A stretch of DNA of 64,000 nucleotides from Angiostrongylus vasorum (Eukaryota; Nematoda; Chromadorea; Rhabditida; Metastrongylidae): contig JADANN010000194.1 in NCBI GenBank assembly GCA_018806985.1, forward strand, positions 268,049 through 332,048, given 5' to 3'. Every line of letters begins with the position of its first letter. Within the stretch, counting starts at the first letter, position 1. The notes under the pieces were generated by a model. The model was given only the letters and a program-made list of their open reading frames with translations, did not search any database and was not told where the DNA came from. This document shows positions 21,626 to 33,490 of the stretch, one piece after another. A program made the translations under genes and the position numbers.

Positions 21626-23984
21626 TGATGGTGCATCTCTTGTTCTTTGGCGATTAGAATGTGATGAATACTTATTTAAACACCTATACAGAAAGCCTCT
21701 AGACGGTTTCGGAACCCTAGTACGTCGTCCATTGATTTTGTTTTGTTGCCTCTCCTGTCCTTTCATGGCGTACTTAGTTCCGCATGTAGTTCGACTGTGC
21801 CTTGAAGGTATATCGTTGTTCCTGTCCAGTATCGTACTTGAGTGCTAATTTAGCACGTTTTTTTGGTTTAAATCCGTGCACAGTCATAGTAAGACGTCCA
21901 GGGGTTATCACCACTAGCAGTCATCGGTTTTTGTATGGAAGAAGTCTTCTAGTTTATAACTAAGCCTCTACCAGAACAGCGGAAATTCCTGCGATTAGTC
22001 GACCGACCGATTGCAGTTCATGAAAAAAGAGTAAATCTCGAGTGGCCACATATAAAAAACAAATTTATGTATTCAATTTTTCCTCAACAGTCATGACAAA
22101 ATTGCAGGAGTAGACTTTGTCGAATTGCTGTGATTGAAACACAGTTTCGTCCGAATTGGCCGACCGTTTCATTTATGAGCGCCAGGCAAAGTGCATGTGT
22201 AAAGCTGAAATACCCATGACGGCATTAAGCGCATTCGTGGCGTAAAAACTCCATTGCTATGTTTTCGTACTCGAAGTCTTCGTATTGAAGAGCACCGATT
22301 CCGTTACTTTCCTGTCTATATAATATATAATTAGCAGAAATAGTGATGTCCCGTCATTTCTTTTGCATGTTCTTCGCCACATAGCTTAGATTTTCCGAGT
22401 CAAAATTTTATAACCTGGGCTAGTTCCTATGATAAATGATTTGTCACCAATGATTTTTTGTCGCCCCCCTTTTCCCCGTGCAATACTGCCGCTCGGGGAC
22501 ATTGGCCAAAACCGAGCTTTTTATTTAAGAAATGCGAAGTGGTAAGGAATGGAGAGACGTTCTACTTTATAGTATATGATAAATAAAGGTTAAAAAGTAC
22601 GGCGTTGACCAAGCTCTTAGAGAGTCGCCATGTATTCGTCTCCATTCGTATCATTACAGATATGATTGAATGGATGTTTGGCATACACAATGATTTCCGG
22701 GGGAAACCGATTTTTGAAGCCCGTGTTTTCATCCTTTTTGGGAAGGTCTGGAGTCGACTGTTTTAAATTTGAAGGAGGGTTTGGTTTGCCTAAGGCGTGG
22801 GATAGTACCAGTGACTACATGTAATATTGCAGCCACTTCTGATCACAGCGTACCATGCGTCCTTTCTCTTAGACATTCCCTCCACGTTTGCCACTCAGCC
22901 AGTAATTCTACAGAAATAGAACTGAGAAGCCGAAATTTGTTCCCTTTACAGTAGTTCACGAATAGCGACTAACTTATAGTATTAGTAAAACACATTTCTT
23001 TCTTTGCCTTTTTCCACTTTTCTCTTCAGTGCGATCATTGAGTTTAATGGGATGCAATGAGTATTAGAAAGCTCAGCGGTTGATCTTTTTTAGTGACCGT
23101 ACTGGCGTGAGTCTGTGCGCGAAAAAGAAACAAACCCTCTGAACCAACATTGTGAGAGGTACTTTCGAAAGCCTTTCATATTAGCAACTCTTCTCGATCG
23201 TCATCACCCTATTCGTCGCCATACCCTTGTCTTCATGGCGTTCTGTTTCTCAGAAGGGGTAATCCATTGCATTGGATATTGATGCTGGTCATTCGATTAA
23301 TAGATGAAGGTATTCTCTCCCGTTCCCTTATGCATCCATGGAAAGACACTTTTTTCATTAATATTGGCATCGTCTTGTTGCTGAACATGGAGTTCTTCAG
23401 AGTCCAGTTGCATTCTTCTTGAGCAAAGTACGAACCGTGGTAAGGATAAAGTTCACGTTGCCCTTAACCAAACATGATTTCCGTTTTAGAAACTCGCATG
23501 AATAGAAGACTTCCACTCACAGTGGACTGAGCCAGTGAACAGCAAGCAGTTAAAAAATCCAATCAATGATTCTCCAATCAAAATCTCATGTAAAACCGTT
23601 GCCGTTGATGAATAGTATGGAAATAAATCATGTCACGTGAACAGCCATTTTTTCGGAATGTTTTTTTGGCGTTGGGCCCGCAAGTGTATATGGCATTCGC
23701 GAGACTTTTACTGATTAATAGAACCTCTGTCATCTAGAAGTGCTGATAACGAGAGTTGACTAATTCCTTCTGTTGCCAATTAATCGTTTTCTTATGAGAC
23801 TTATTGAGATCCTTCTATTATTGTCATTTACATTGCTATTTTTCATTAAACAGTCAAGTGCAAATATTTCGTATAATTCGAGAAAAAAACTGATGAACTG
23901 ACGTGTTCTCTTAGTTTGATGTTTACTGTCGAAGAACATCTAGTCAATCATCTCATCATAAATCATAAAAGATAAAAGACAAAA
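21626..23984. other. No gene seen; one SINE scrap
   Basis: A diverged minus SINE-A fragment lies near 22600-22705 (ATGATTGAATGGATGTTTGG). Frames are short. I see nothing else. Confidence 0.4.
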
Positions 23985-24273
23985 AAAAGGATAAAGCTCT
24001 CTGCGTTGATCAATCCCTCGAGAGGCGCACTACGCACTATGCATTCGACCTCATTAAGCACCGTTTGGAGGTGATTGAATGTGTATGTGGCCTTAACAAT
24101 GACTAGCGGTGGCCTACCGATGTATCGAACCAGTGCTGCTATCCTCCCAGACAAGTCTAGTACCAATTTGCACATCCCGGAGGGATTAAAGGCTTGGTGG
24201 GCCATGGGTGCGGGGATCGATCTCACCTGTGTGTTTCAGGGCGCCTCCGACCACTGTTCCACACGCGCCCTTT
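23985..24273 (-). mobile_element. SINE-A copy, near full length
   Basis: It runs in minus orientation from AAAGGATAAAGCTCTCTGCG to CCACTGTTCCACACGCGCCC. CCAGACAAGTCTAGTACCAA and GGGATCGATCTCACC (B-box side) are intact. Confidence 0.75.
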
Positions 24274-26070
24274 CATCATAAATCATATTGAGCCAAAATT
24301 TTACAGCTATAGGTCTGATCAAAAGCCATGAACTTCTATTTTAGAACTGGTCTATGTACAGAAGATAATTGTTGTGGCACTTTTGTTTTTAATATTTCAA
24401 AACAGCTGCAACCGGTTCGTGACACTTACCCAGGAGTTGACGTCAGTTTTGAAAGACCTCTTGTAACGAAAGGGTGGTTAAAACTTAATGGTTAGCAAAT
24501 ACTCTTTTATAATATTGTAATAAGATGTTTTTATGGGTTTCATTCAGAATTTTGAGGCGTTCTTGTTCATGACATCGTATACTTTTATTTTTAGCGCTGG
24601 TTTTTGAAAGCCGTGGCTTTTAGCTAAGTTTCTCTAAAATTTGCTGTGGCTTGCACTACTTCATAAAGCCTTTTTTAATTTGTAGGTTTAAACAGTGGTC
24701 TTTTCGCTAGCAACTAATCAAAATTATTCACGAGATATGCGGGATTCGTTTACGAGGCCTGCAAATCTTCCTCTCATTGAAGTTTTCAATTTTCACCCAT
24801 GAGAAATGACGAAGTTCAACTGAATCCACGAACAATAGTTTGGGATCCACCAAGTAGTGTTCTATTTTCTTATCAAGGTTTGCATTCGTACTTTTTTCTT
24901 TGTGGCTTTTAATCTATGGGTTTAATTTGTGTAAAGAACGTAGTAACGGGGTTATGTGGCTCATTTTCCTTTACAGCACATTTGAGGGACTTTATGGACC
25001 AAAAGCAACAAGCTGGCTTTCAGTCAAAAGTGGAAGTGGGCTGGCTTTCAATCTAATGTCAGATTTACTTGCACTTTGGATGCGTTGCATGTGGACATAT
25101 TCGTGTGTGTGTGTGCGGCAATGTGCTTGTTTGTATACGAATTGTATGCTGCATGTTGAATCGACCAAAAGTCGGAGTCAATCAGGCGATTGCCAAACAC
25201 ATAGAATACGACTCTGGTGGGCTCATCAGCGCCGAAGTGGAGCCTAATGGAGAAGCCACAGATCTAGATATGGCCTGCATTGTATAAAGCATACTGGTTT
25301 GCGTCTTATAAACTACACATAGTATTCGATGTTCGTTTCGTTGAGATTGGCCCACTCAACGCATGTTCGTTTATGAACAAGACAATTCTTTCATTATATC
25401 TTCTTTATGATTAGATCGTTGATGTCTTACAGCTCTTACAGCTCAAGAACTACTGTTTGCCGGCGGCATCTGGACACCGTTATTTGCATAGTGTGTGCTC
25501 GTCAGAGAGTGCATGCCGTCTGTCCGTCCATCCGTTCAGGAGTGCATTCGTTCGTCTGATGATCCAGATAAATACCTTCTACGATCCAAACTGACTAATA
25601 TTCCTAAGTGAATACGAGGGTCTCCACTAGTTTTTAACACGAAGCGAACCACTCTAAGCGGTATAATTTTCTGATATCTGATTGCTCTCGAATTGCTTTG
25701 TCTAGGATGAATCTGAGACTATAGTTTGTTTTGAGCCGAGACTTATAGATAATTTAGCATAGTTAGGGCTTTTGCAAAGTAATGAATAAGAAAAAATGAC
25801 TTTTACCCATATTTTTCACTGTCCTTTAGTAGTACTTGTAGCTGTGTTAATGAGCTCTTCTCAAAATATCTCTATGGGAATATAGTAATACTTTCACGCG
25901 TGTCCTTTCACTCCATTGACCTGGATTCCTCTACTTCGTAATCCTCGGAATCTTCATTGTTTTTGAGCACAGCGTTTTTTTAAGCTTTTTTTCTTCATTG
26001 AAATGGTTCATTTCCTTTGCGAGTTGATCACTTAAATCTTATGCGTCTCGTGTACAAGGGTAACTATTAT
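24274..26070. other. No confident gene
   Basis: The only coding-like stretch is the short frame at 25141-25287, listed separately. A run of pyrimidine-rich GTCCGTCC-type sequence lies near 25520. Confidence 0.4.
25141..25287 (+). CDS. Possible coding fragment, unknown
   Basis: About 43 residues (RPKVGVNQAIAKHIEYDSGG and onward to DLDMACIV, then TAA) have balanced composition and no stop. I find no clean splice acceptor upstream and recognise no family, so this may be chance or a fossil exon. Confidence 0.2.
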   Translation: MVCCMLNRPKVGVNQAIAKHIEYDSGGLISAEVEPNGEATDLDMACIV

Positions 26071-26297
26071 TATTGTTTATGTAACTCAAAAGACCGACTT
26101 TCTACAAACCTCAGCATAGATAGTTGATATATTTATTTATATGATCTTATAAACTGATCTTCTTAGGCTGATTCAAGGTTGATAAAGGTCTTCATTGATG
26201 TTGTCGTTGTTGTTGTTGTTGCTGTTGTTCTTGTTGGTCGAATGGCTGACGTTTCGGCGATTTTGCCACGGAGATGGAGTCCCACTCGTAACATCAC

Positions 26298-26364
26298 GGC
26301 TCTGAGGAAGGCGATGTTACGAGTGGGACTACATCTCCGTGGCGAAATCGCCGAAACGTCAGCC
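26298..26364 (+). ncRNA. Hammerhead-like motif with enlarged stem II region
   Basis: GGCT, CTGAGGA and then GAAACGTC, AGCC are present, but about 31 extra bases (including CTACATCTCCGTGGC) separate the two core halves. The distal GGCGAAATCGCC hairpin is intact. It could form a modified stem II or be a recombinant junction. Confidence 0.4.
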
Positions 26365-26380
26365 ATTCGACCAACAAGAA

Positions 26381-26384
26381 CAGC

Positions 26385-26432
<48 letters not shown>
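26381..26432 (+). repeat. (CAA)n repeat in PLE arm
   Basis: An almost uninterrupted ACA/CAA array lies about 20 bases after the predicted ribozyme cleavage site. Its mirror is the GTT run at 26203-26235. Confidence 0.9.
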
Positions 26433-26436
<4 letters not shown>

Positions 26437-26535
26437 GCAACAAGAACAACGACAACATCAATGAAGACCCATAGCAACCTCGCATCAGCTTAAGAAGATC
26501 AGTTTATAAGATATTGTGTATGCACATACATATTT

Positions 26536-26539
<4 letters not shown>

Positions 26540-26583
<44 letters not shown>
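26540..26583. repeat. (TA)n microsatellite
   Basis: About 22 TA units, just right of the foldback element. Confidence 0.95.
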
Positions 26584-26588
<5 letters not shown>

Positions 26589-26825
26589 TAATAAGTGGGA
26601 ATCATATACGTCTCTATTTCTTTTGGTCGTGTTCTCTTATGATGGTAACGAGAATCATTTGTGACATAGGGTTCCAGCTGCGAGTACTCTTCGACCGTCG
26701 ATCGTCAATACATTGGCCTATTTTCCTGTTGGACCCTCTCGGATTGACTTTGTTCTCGTCCAGACTTCCTTGAGTGTATCACAAGTCATTCTTCTTCATT
26801 GTTCTTACTTTACTGAGAGTATGAT

Positions 26826-26966
<141 letters not shown>

Positions 26967-26969
26967 TTT

Positions 26970-28099
26970 TTTGTTGTTATTCAACATATCGTTTGAGAAG
27001 TTCTCTGGAAAGTTTTTAGAAGATCCATAAAAAATTCTAAGCACTCGGACTGTCGATCATCATTTCGGATCCAAAGAGTCGTTGGATAAAACGAATGACG
27101 TTTGAGGGTGTTAACGTCTAAATTTACTGAAACAAAGTGTGTATGACCTCATTGTACGACGACACAACAATTGATGAGCGACAGTAACGGTGATGTGGAT
27201 TATAAGGGTATGAAGACGTTCCCATGGGAGGTCACCCATAAGACGGTGAGAACAGATGAGGTTATGGCCCTTGCTGTGAAATATACTCATTGCTGGATAG
27301 GACTTCTGAATCAATAAATGGTAATTCGAAACATCACCATTCAGGCAGCATACAATTCCGATGGACGACGGTTGTGTCAGAACAAAATCAATAGAAATTC
27401 ATTATTCCACAGATTTCGTTAAATCAACTTAATCGAGTGTTCTGCTTGGAAACATCCACGATCGACGATTCTTCTGCAACATTATGTGTTCCATGTCACA
27501 CTGGCTTAAGCCATGCAGCCATTTTCTTGATGACATTGGCCATTTTCTTACTGCTTAACCGTACTCTGTTGACTCTCCTTTCTGAAATTCAGCTTTACTC
27601 TGCTTCGACATGAAAGATTGGTATATTACTGTAATTGTCACCTAACACATGGTTTTCACGAAAGGCTTTATGCTGTGGCTAGCTTTTCAACGCTATAGCC
27701 TTATTCAGTGCCGCAATGATTCGAGCCAAGTGTCCACATCATTTATTCCGTGTGATGTTTCAGTTCTCACTGTCGCATCGAATCGAAGCGAGGGGAGGCG
27801 AACATCTCATGAATGATATTGAAGAAAGCCACAACACCGAAGTAAAAACATTGTGTAAACACATCAACCAAAAAAAGATTGAGGGGAATGTTGATCATTC
27901 AGACCACTAACCTCTCGTCTTTCGCTTTCCTAACGTCATCATTTACAAACTTTGCTTCCAGTGGTATTCTCGAAGGACTTTATACAGTATGATAATCACC
28001 ACGGTAAGCTTCAGTAAATTAAGTTGGACAAGAAACGGGCATCACCGTGGGTGCTAATTCACTTATTTCTTACTTTATTTGTATAGAGTGCTCAGAGAT
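26970..28099. other. No gene seen
   Basis: Short frames only (27111-27314 minus, 27716-27910 plus) with no domain recognised. Confidence 0.4.
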
Positions 28100-28470
28100 T
28101 TATGAATGTTTCGAGAACATCAAGGTTAGTTTTAGTAGCTGACCAATGGTTGGGGATTGTTTCCTGATGAAAAAAGCCGTTAGTTTCTTGTTGAAGAACA
28201 AGTAATGTGTTGGCGGAGGTGAAGTTTTACAATTCGGTTTACTAAATTTCTTCAGCACTGCCTTTGAAATATGAGGACGCACGTGGTAGTACAGTTGAAC
28301 TGGTCCTTCTCGATTAATAAGTACCGGTAATAGACGTTGTAGTTCTTAGGGCATTTTGTCAATCTCCTAGAAAAGCTCTTTGTCGTAATAATTTCGCGAG
28401 GGTTACAAGTTAGATGGATCCATCTGTCGAGCACGAAGAAGTCATGGTAACATTCTTTCTTCTTGCCAGC
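28100..28470 (-). pseudogene. Decayed mariner transposase, C-terminal part
   Basis: On the minus strand, CNPREIITTKSF matches the NPGETITTEKY region of mariner, and RPHISKAVLKKFSKPN matches the segment after the second catalytic aspartate. The DNA motif is disrupted by frameshift. It is unlike the 15.2 kb copy in sequence, so a separate insertion. Confidence 0.65.
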
Positions 28471-28799
28471 TTGAACACGTTTTCTTCATACAACTGTTTG
28501 GTGAACACTTTCATCTGCTCTTGAAGACTTGCAAAGGACAAAGCAGAACGGTGAATGACAAGAGAAGCTGTTTGCTAGGCTAATGAAAATATTATTTATC
28601 AAGTTTTATCTGCTGAGGGTATGAAAAGTGTTCGAGTGAAGAGATTGCGCGTTGATTTCATTTTCCAGCTTGTGAAGAAGGCTAAACAGCTTAAAAGTCA
28701 GCTGTTGTGAATAAGTAACGTAGCAACAACCACATGGCTTCTCATCAGAAAAACAGTGAATTGTTGATAATTTTTTTTATTTTATATAGCCCGTCATCA

Positions 28800-29030
28800 A
28801 ATATACTATGCCGATCACCTCACTTCTAGCATTCGATTCATGTTCCTCGCATTCGTTGTCCACAAAGGTCTTTGAACATTTCACGTGTTGTTTCAACTGC
28901 TGCTTGAGGATTTCGTTCTCTTCATGAATGTTGTAGAATGCTGGTCGAGTCAATTCTCTCTCTGCGCTTGGAGATAATCACGCTAAGGCCTTTCCACGTG
29001 GACTGAAAGAGAGTGTTGGTCGAATTTTGT
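28800..29030 (-). mobile_element. SINE-C body fragment
   Basis: It shares the body with 8541-8885 and 49990-50290 (TTCGATTCATGTTCCTCGCA, GTTTCAACTGCTGCTTGAGG, TGAATGTTGTAGAATGCT). The tRNA-like head is absent. Confidence 0.55.
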
Positions 29031-30687
29031 TGACCAATGCCAAGGTTAATTGAAGGGCGGCCCTGAAATTTGCTAGATAAAGTGTTAAGATGATTAAGAT
29101 AAAGAAGGATTCAAACTTGTCCACCTATTTCATAGAACATCCTCTTTGTATATTTTTTATATATACTGTATCCTTTTTTTGGGCGGCAGACGGCTATGGA
29201 GCTGAAAGCCACTTTATACTGGTGATCTTTTTGTCACTCGTTCAATCCTACCACAATCATTTGTCGTTTCTTGCCGCCAATCCAACTGAGATGTTTCGCG
29301 ACTATTCACGCTCAATTTTTTTCACGGTTTTAGAAGCGTTGTTGGTAGATCTGCATCAACTACATCTTCAAACCGACATTGTGAACGAAGCAGCATAGTC
29401 GATATACGTCGGCCTTCCTCATCAGAATCTGACCTCTGTTACCATACTTCCGATGCTAACATCTTATTGTCGCTAACAGCTGTTCGGCGGATGAAGAAAT
29501 ACTGTCAACGATTTCCGCCTGTTAAAGTCCAAGTTCAGGTCCCTGAAATAAGTGGTCCATATTTGTTCTCGCCATACTTATCTTAAGATTTAAGTTCAGC
29601 AAATTAACATGAAAACAAATGCAAAACGAAAAATGAATGGAAGAACAATACATTTGGCGTGGTGCACTATGTATTTGAATCTTTTGAGACTCATAGAGGT
29701 AATAAATTCATGTTGAACTTATAGAATAGCATGTGCCGGTCTCCCCATGCGATATGTCATTGTTTCCATCCTCTCAAAGAAATCTGGTACCAATTTTCTG
29801 ACTCCGAATCTCAATGTTGTCTGTGACCTGTCTGCCTATTTCATGTGTGCCTCCAACTACGGCGCTACACAGAATTAACGTAAAAATAGCGTTTATGTTA
29901 TCTGCAGAACCCTTGACGTTCAGGAGAGAAAAACTGTATTCTTGGACATTTCACACCTAAAGAGTATGGCTAACAATCATTGTATTTATGCACATATACA
30001 TATATATCTATATGCACATATTGATTTTCTGCATGTATGGGTATAGTATGCACCTGTGTATGCTTTCATATTAAGGAAAACGATAAAGTCCTTAGATCAG
30101 TGCTCTTCATAGAGGTTGAATAGATGATGAACTGAGTAATTATTGGAGAACTCGTTTGATATCAAAGCTTGATCAGAGATTCACTTTTACTCATGCATAA
30201 AAATTTTCACCTTTTAAGGTTTATATTTCCGTATTTTTGTATATTTCGTCGCTGTGGTCAAAGTACGCTATGATGGATTTGTTCTTATTCCAGTTGTCAC
30301 TAACATCATCCCGCTTGATCATAGAACAAGTTCGTCCGAACCGAACACAAAAACGCCATCACACCGTGCTTTTCATGTCTGGGTAGTCGTTGTAAAGTGA
30401 AGGAAGTGGAGACGAAAGCTTTTCAAGTGAATGCATTTGCCAACAACGTCTACTGCGAGGTCACCAGAAATTACAACAATACATTTCAAGGCAAGAAGAT
30501 ATTCATAACGATGCTTTACGCCTTTTCTTTCTATTAATTTTGTAGAGGAATTGGCTTTTATACACACCTCAAACAACAATTAAATAAAGAAATTTCTCCT
30601 TCATGGATCTCACTAAATGTTGGCCTAGTTGCTTTTTCCTTGCAATGCTTCGATACTTGTAGCGGCATGTTCCCCAGGTTTTCAAAA
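29031..30687. other. No gene recognised; SINE scrap
   Basis: A 102-residue plus frame (29090-29398) has hydrophobic stretches but no family match that I know. A diverged minus SINE-A piece lies at about 29735-29830 (AAATCTGGTACCAATTTTCT). Confidence 0.4.
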
Positions 30688-30850
30688 TTGGCCACCATTT
30701 GTGATCAAAACGAGGTCTTTCCTGACAAATCTGGCAGTACTTTGTAGGTCCCTAGAGGGATGAGCTCCTTGGACCGGTGAGGATTTGAACCATTTGAACC
30801 AACGACTATGCACGCATTGCGCAGCATCCCCATGCACTGTTCCTTTAATT
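30688..30850 (-). mobile_element. Diverged SINE-A-like copy
   Basis: On the minus strand GTTGGTTCAAATGGTTCAAA holds the B box. GAGCTCATCCCTCTAGGGAC and GCCAGATTTGTCAGGAAAG follow as the SINE-A central block. Confidence 0.5.
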
Positions 30851-30977
30851 AACAAATGAGTGAATAAATGAACAAATATCACAAGATACGTGGATAACCT
30901 ACAAGCAGGACGTGAATGCTCTTGCGTTGTGCACCAACCAAGAAACTTTGCAAATTTTAAAACAGGTTAACATTGTG

Positions 30978-31262
30978 ACTTCAACTACAGCTTCAGCCTA
31001 ACTTGGTTTAATGCCGATTAATGCTCTCCGGTCAATCGCGTTGACAGGTGATTGCCGATATCAGCGATAGCTAGAAAACTAGATAATAGAAACGCAAAAT
31101 AAGGGCATCCGTGGTGCAGTGCGTAATAGGCCACCCTCGGGAAAGGTTAATAGTGGTTCGACTGGCCCACGGCCAAGTTTTGCGAATATCTCAGCATCGT
31201 TGTGGTTGTAATTCACGTCGTACCCTGCCGTGAAGAAAGATAATAGATAAAAAACAAAGGTT
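30978..31262 (+). mobile_element. SINE-B copy
   Basis: It includes the extended 5' part (ACAGCTTCAGCCTAACTTGG, TCAATCGCGTTGACAGGTGA), a mutated head (CCGTGGTGCAGTGCGTAATA) and AAGTTTTGCGAATATCTCAG, ending ATAATAGATAAAAAAC. Confidence 0.65.
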
Positions 31263-32057
31263 AACTTTGCAAATTCTGTTATTCTTCTTTAATTTTATAC
31301 TCTTTTAGATGCGTTTGATGAAATCGATCCATTTTTAGACAGAACCCTCGTTTTGTGCTATTTTTAAGTGCAGTAAAAATTTTCAAGTTTAGCTTTCTTT
31401 TTTTCTGCTTTCAGTGCTAAGATATTGGAATATTTAGACAAATGACGAGATTTTGTACGACGTTGCAACGACATTTTGGATTGTGTTCATTTTTTATGTG
31501 TTCGCTTCTGTTTCCTGGATTGCGTACTGTATAATTTCATACAAAAGGTAAGAATGGTGTCAACAGTGTCTTTTTTTCTACCTGTTCTACAGATCGAACA
31601 AACGTGTGAACTCAAAAGGAACAAGATTTTTCCACAAATTTACATAGCATTTTCCAATAATTCATTAAGGGTAATTTTAGGGATGTCGAGAAGCTCAGAA
31701 TGACAGCAGAGAAGAACAGCATTGCACGATATTTAGAGTTACGGTGGGCCCGTTTGCTTCTTCGGCAGTGCAGTGGTGAAGATGAGAATTTTGATGGAAA
31801 ATGTTTATAAGTTGGATTACAACGCTCAACGTGGCATTTGGATTATGAAAAGGGCAGTGGTAATGTCGTGACCGGTACCGGTGTAAAGAAATCTGTGGCC
31901 ATAGTTTCAATGGGAACCTTTACTTAGCCTCAACATAAATAATCGATATCCTGGTTCATCGATAAGCTTATACGAGATTCTTTATTGTGGATAATGTTCC
32001 ATTTCGGCGCTATCGCGTTCTCTAGAGTCGCGTTGAAATCGAGTCAAGTGTTTACAG
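31263..32057. other. No gene recognised
   Basis: The 75-residue plus frame at 31476-31703 is cysteine- and phenylalanine-rich at its start but unrecognised. Nothing else is seen. Confidence 0.4.
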
Positions 32058-32060
32058 TAG

Positions 32061-32273
32061 TTGTTTCTTGCGATCCTTGTGTTCGTCGTGGCATTTAACC
32101 GAATAGTATTGAGTGAAGTGATCTCACCGGAGGCACCCGGGAACGGTCCTGTACATAGGGAGGTCCCGAATGGCGTCATTCCACCCATAGAATGTTCCAC
32201 TCTCACTCGATTCGATTGCGAACGTTTTGAAGACCCACATCGCAATAAACAACTGCTGTGGAAGCGGGGCTGA
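32061..32273 (+). CDS. Possible terminal exon of a small secreted protein, unknown
   Basis: The frame opens with FLAILVFVVAFNRIVLS, which looks like a signal-peptide core. It continues through a proline-rich stretch and two cysteines (IECSTLTRFDCERF), ending at TGA. There is no ATG; an in-frame TAG lies just upstream, preceded by TTTACAG, so an acceptor at TTTACAGTAG is needed. AATAAA at 32323-32328 would serve as poly(A) signal. No upstream exon was found. I do not recognise the family. Confidence 0.25.
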   Translation: MFLAILVFVVAFNRIVLSEVISPEAPGNGPVHREVPNGVIPPIECSTLTRFDCERFEDPHRNKQLLWKRG

Positions 32274-32339
32274 AATCACTGCGGCAATGATGAAAGCGAT
32301 AGCACCGCAAGGTTAGCTTCAATAAAGATTTCTAACAAA

Positions 32340-33217
32340 TTTGTGTAACTTCTCAGTAAGCATATGGCTGTGCTGTCCAGTAGTTTGATTACAACAATGA
32401 ATGGATTCTATGCACAGGCGTTAGCAGTTGCCATAGGTGAAAGAAGTTTTAAGAAACAAAGAGCGAGGAGGCATCTCTTCCAGTCTCCATTCAGATTATG
32501 TTCTCCTTTGCGTAGCATGTGCTTCCATTTGCTAATGTTAGGAAGGTGTTTTGCTTACAAAACAGTACTTGTAGGAAATCTTATGAAAAAAATTTCGCTT
32601 GCAGGAGACTGCTGAAAGCATATGACAGGGTTGATATTGAAAGGCTGAGATCCGAAAGCGAGGCATATGATGAGGTGGCTGAATGAGCCTCATTTGTTGC
32701 ACTACGGTACGCCTCTTTCTTCTCACTAGATTTGCAAGCAAGTACGCTTTTTTTGTTGCTAGCGATTCTTTTCAGTTAAAACTTGTTGAAGAAGGAGAAC
32801 AACGGAACTTTCAAATAGTGAGGTATCGGTGAAACGTTTCTCTTATTCCTGTTGAACAATTGAGGGTCATGATTTTTTGTAGTTGGATGCGACTTTTGTT
32901 GCAGATTTCAGAAGTTTATTGTCATGTACAAAGATATATTTTGCTTATTTATTGTTGGATATGGTTGTTCCATGTGCCTTCTCTTACGAAATCTCTATAA
33001 GACTTCTATTGTTAACAAAATCTCTATAAGACTTCTATTGTTAACAAATTTCTTTTCCATGCCAAAATTTAGTCACTGTTGAGTAGTATAGTATATATCT
33101 TTAAATAAAGCTTATTTGTATAGAGTTAGAGGTTGTTGGAACGAAAGTGTGTCTGAAGTACACTTGTAGCAATTGCTGCTGTTATACCGTCGACAATCAT
33201 GTTTGTAATCATCAAAG
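32340..33217. other. No gene seen; one tandem duplication
   Basis: A frame at 32364-32615 (83 residues, plus) is unrecognised. The tandem duplication is listed separately. Confidence 0.4.
32989..33046. repeat. 29-base tandem duplication
   Basis: Two head-to-tail copies of a 29-base unit starting AAATCTCTATAAGACTTCTA. Confidence 0.9.
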
Positions 33218-33490
33218 GACGCGTGTGACGCAGTGGTTGGAGGAAATGGAATCGACCCCCGATCCCACCGCCCACCAATCCTTCCATGCATCCGGGGTCG
33301 GCAAATTGGTACCAGGCTTGTCTGGGAGGATAGCAGCACTGGCTCGATACATCGCTAGGCCACCGCGAGTCATGTAAAGGCCAGCTATGCATTCAATCAC
33401 CTCCAAACGATGCTTAATGAAGTCGGATGCATGGCGCATCCCTCAGGGGATTGACCAACGCCAAAAGCTTTGTGCTTATTTTTATCCTTT
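33218..33490 (+). mobile_element. SINE-A copy with a damaged head
   Basis: CGTGTGACGCAGTGGTTGGA is the A box. A deletion then joins it to GGAATCGACCCCCGATCC. The body from CATCCGGGGTCGGCAAATTG to TTGACCAACGCCAAAAGCTT is well kept. Confidence 0.75.

Larger units (their letters stand above)
26084..26511. mobile_element. Foldback PLE remnant with inverted terminal repeats
   Basis: Left arm: CTCAAAAGACCGACTTTCTA, a GTT-rich run, then GGCTGACGTTTCGGCGATTT. Right arm: the mirror, with AAC-rich run and GATCAGTTTATAAGAT. It is flanked by 13-base near-repeats TATTGTTTATGTA (26071) and TATTGTGTATGCA (26512), consistent with a target-site duplication. No PLE protein remains inside. Confidence 0.7.

Noticed and set aside
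26163..26493. Two mirror-image 104-residue frames rich in valine or threonine.
   Set aside because: They are translations of GTT/CAA runs in the inverted arms of the PLE foldback, on both strands.
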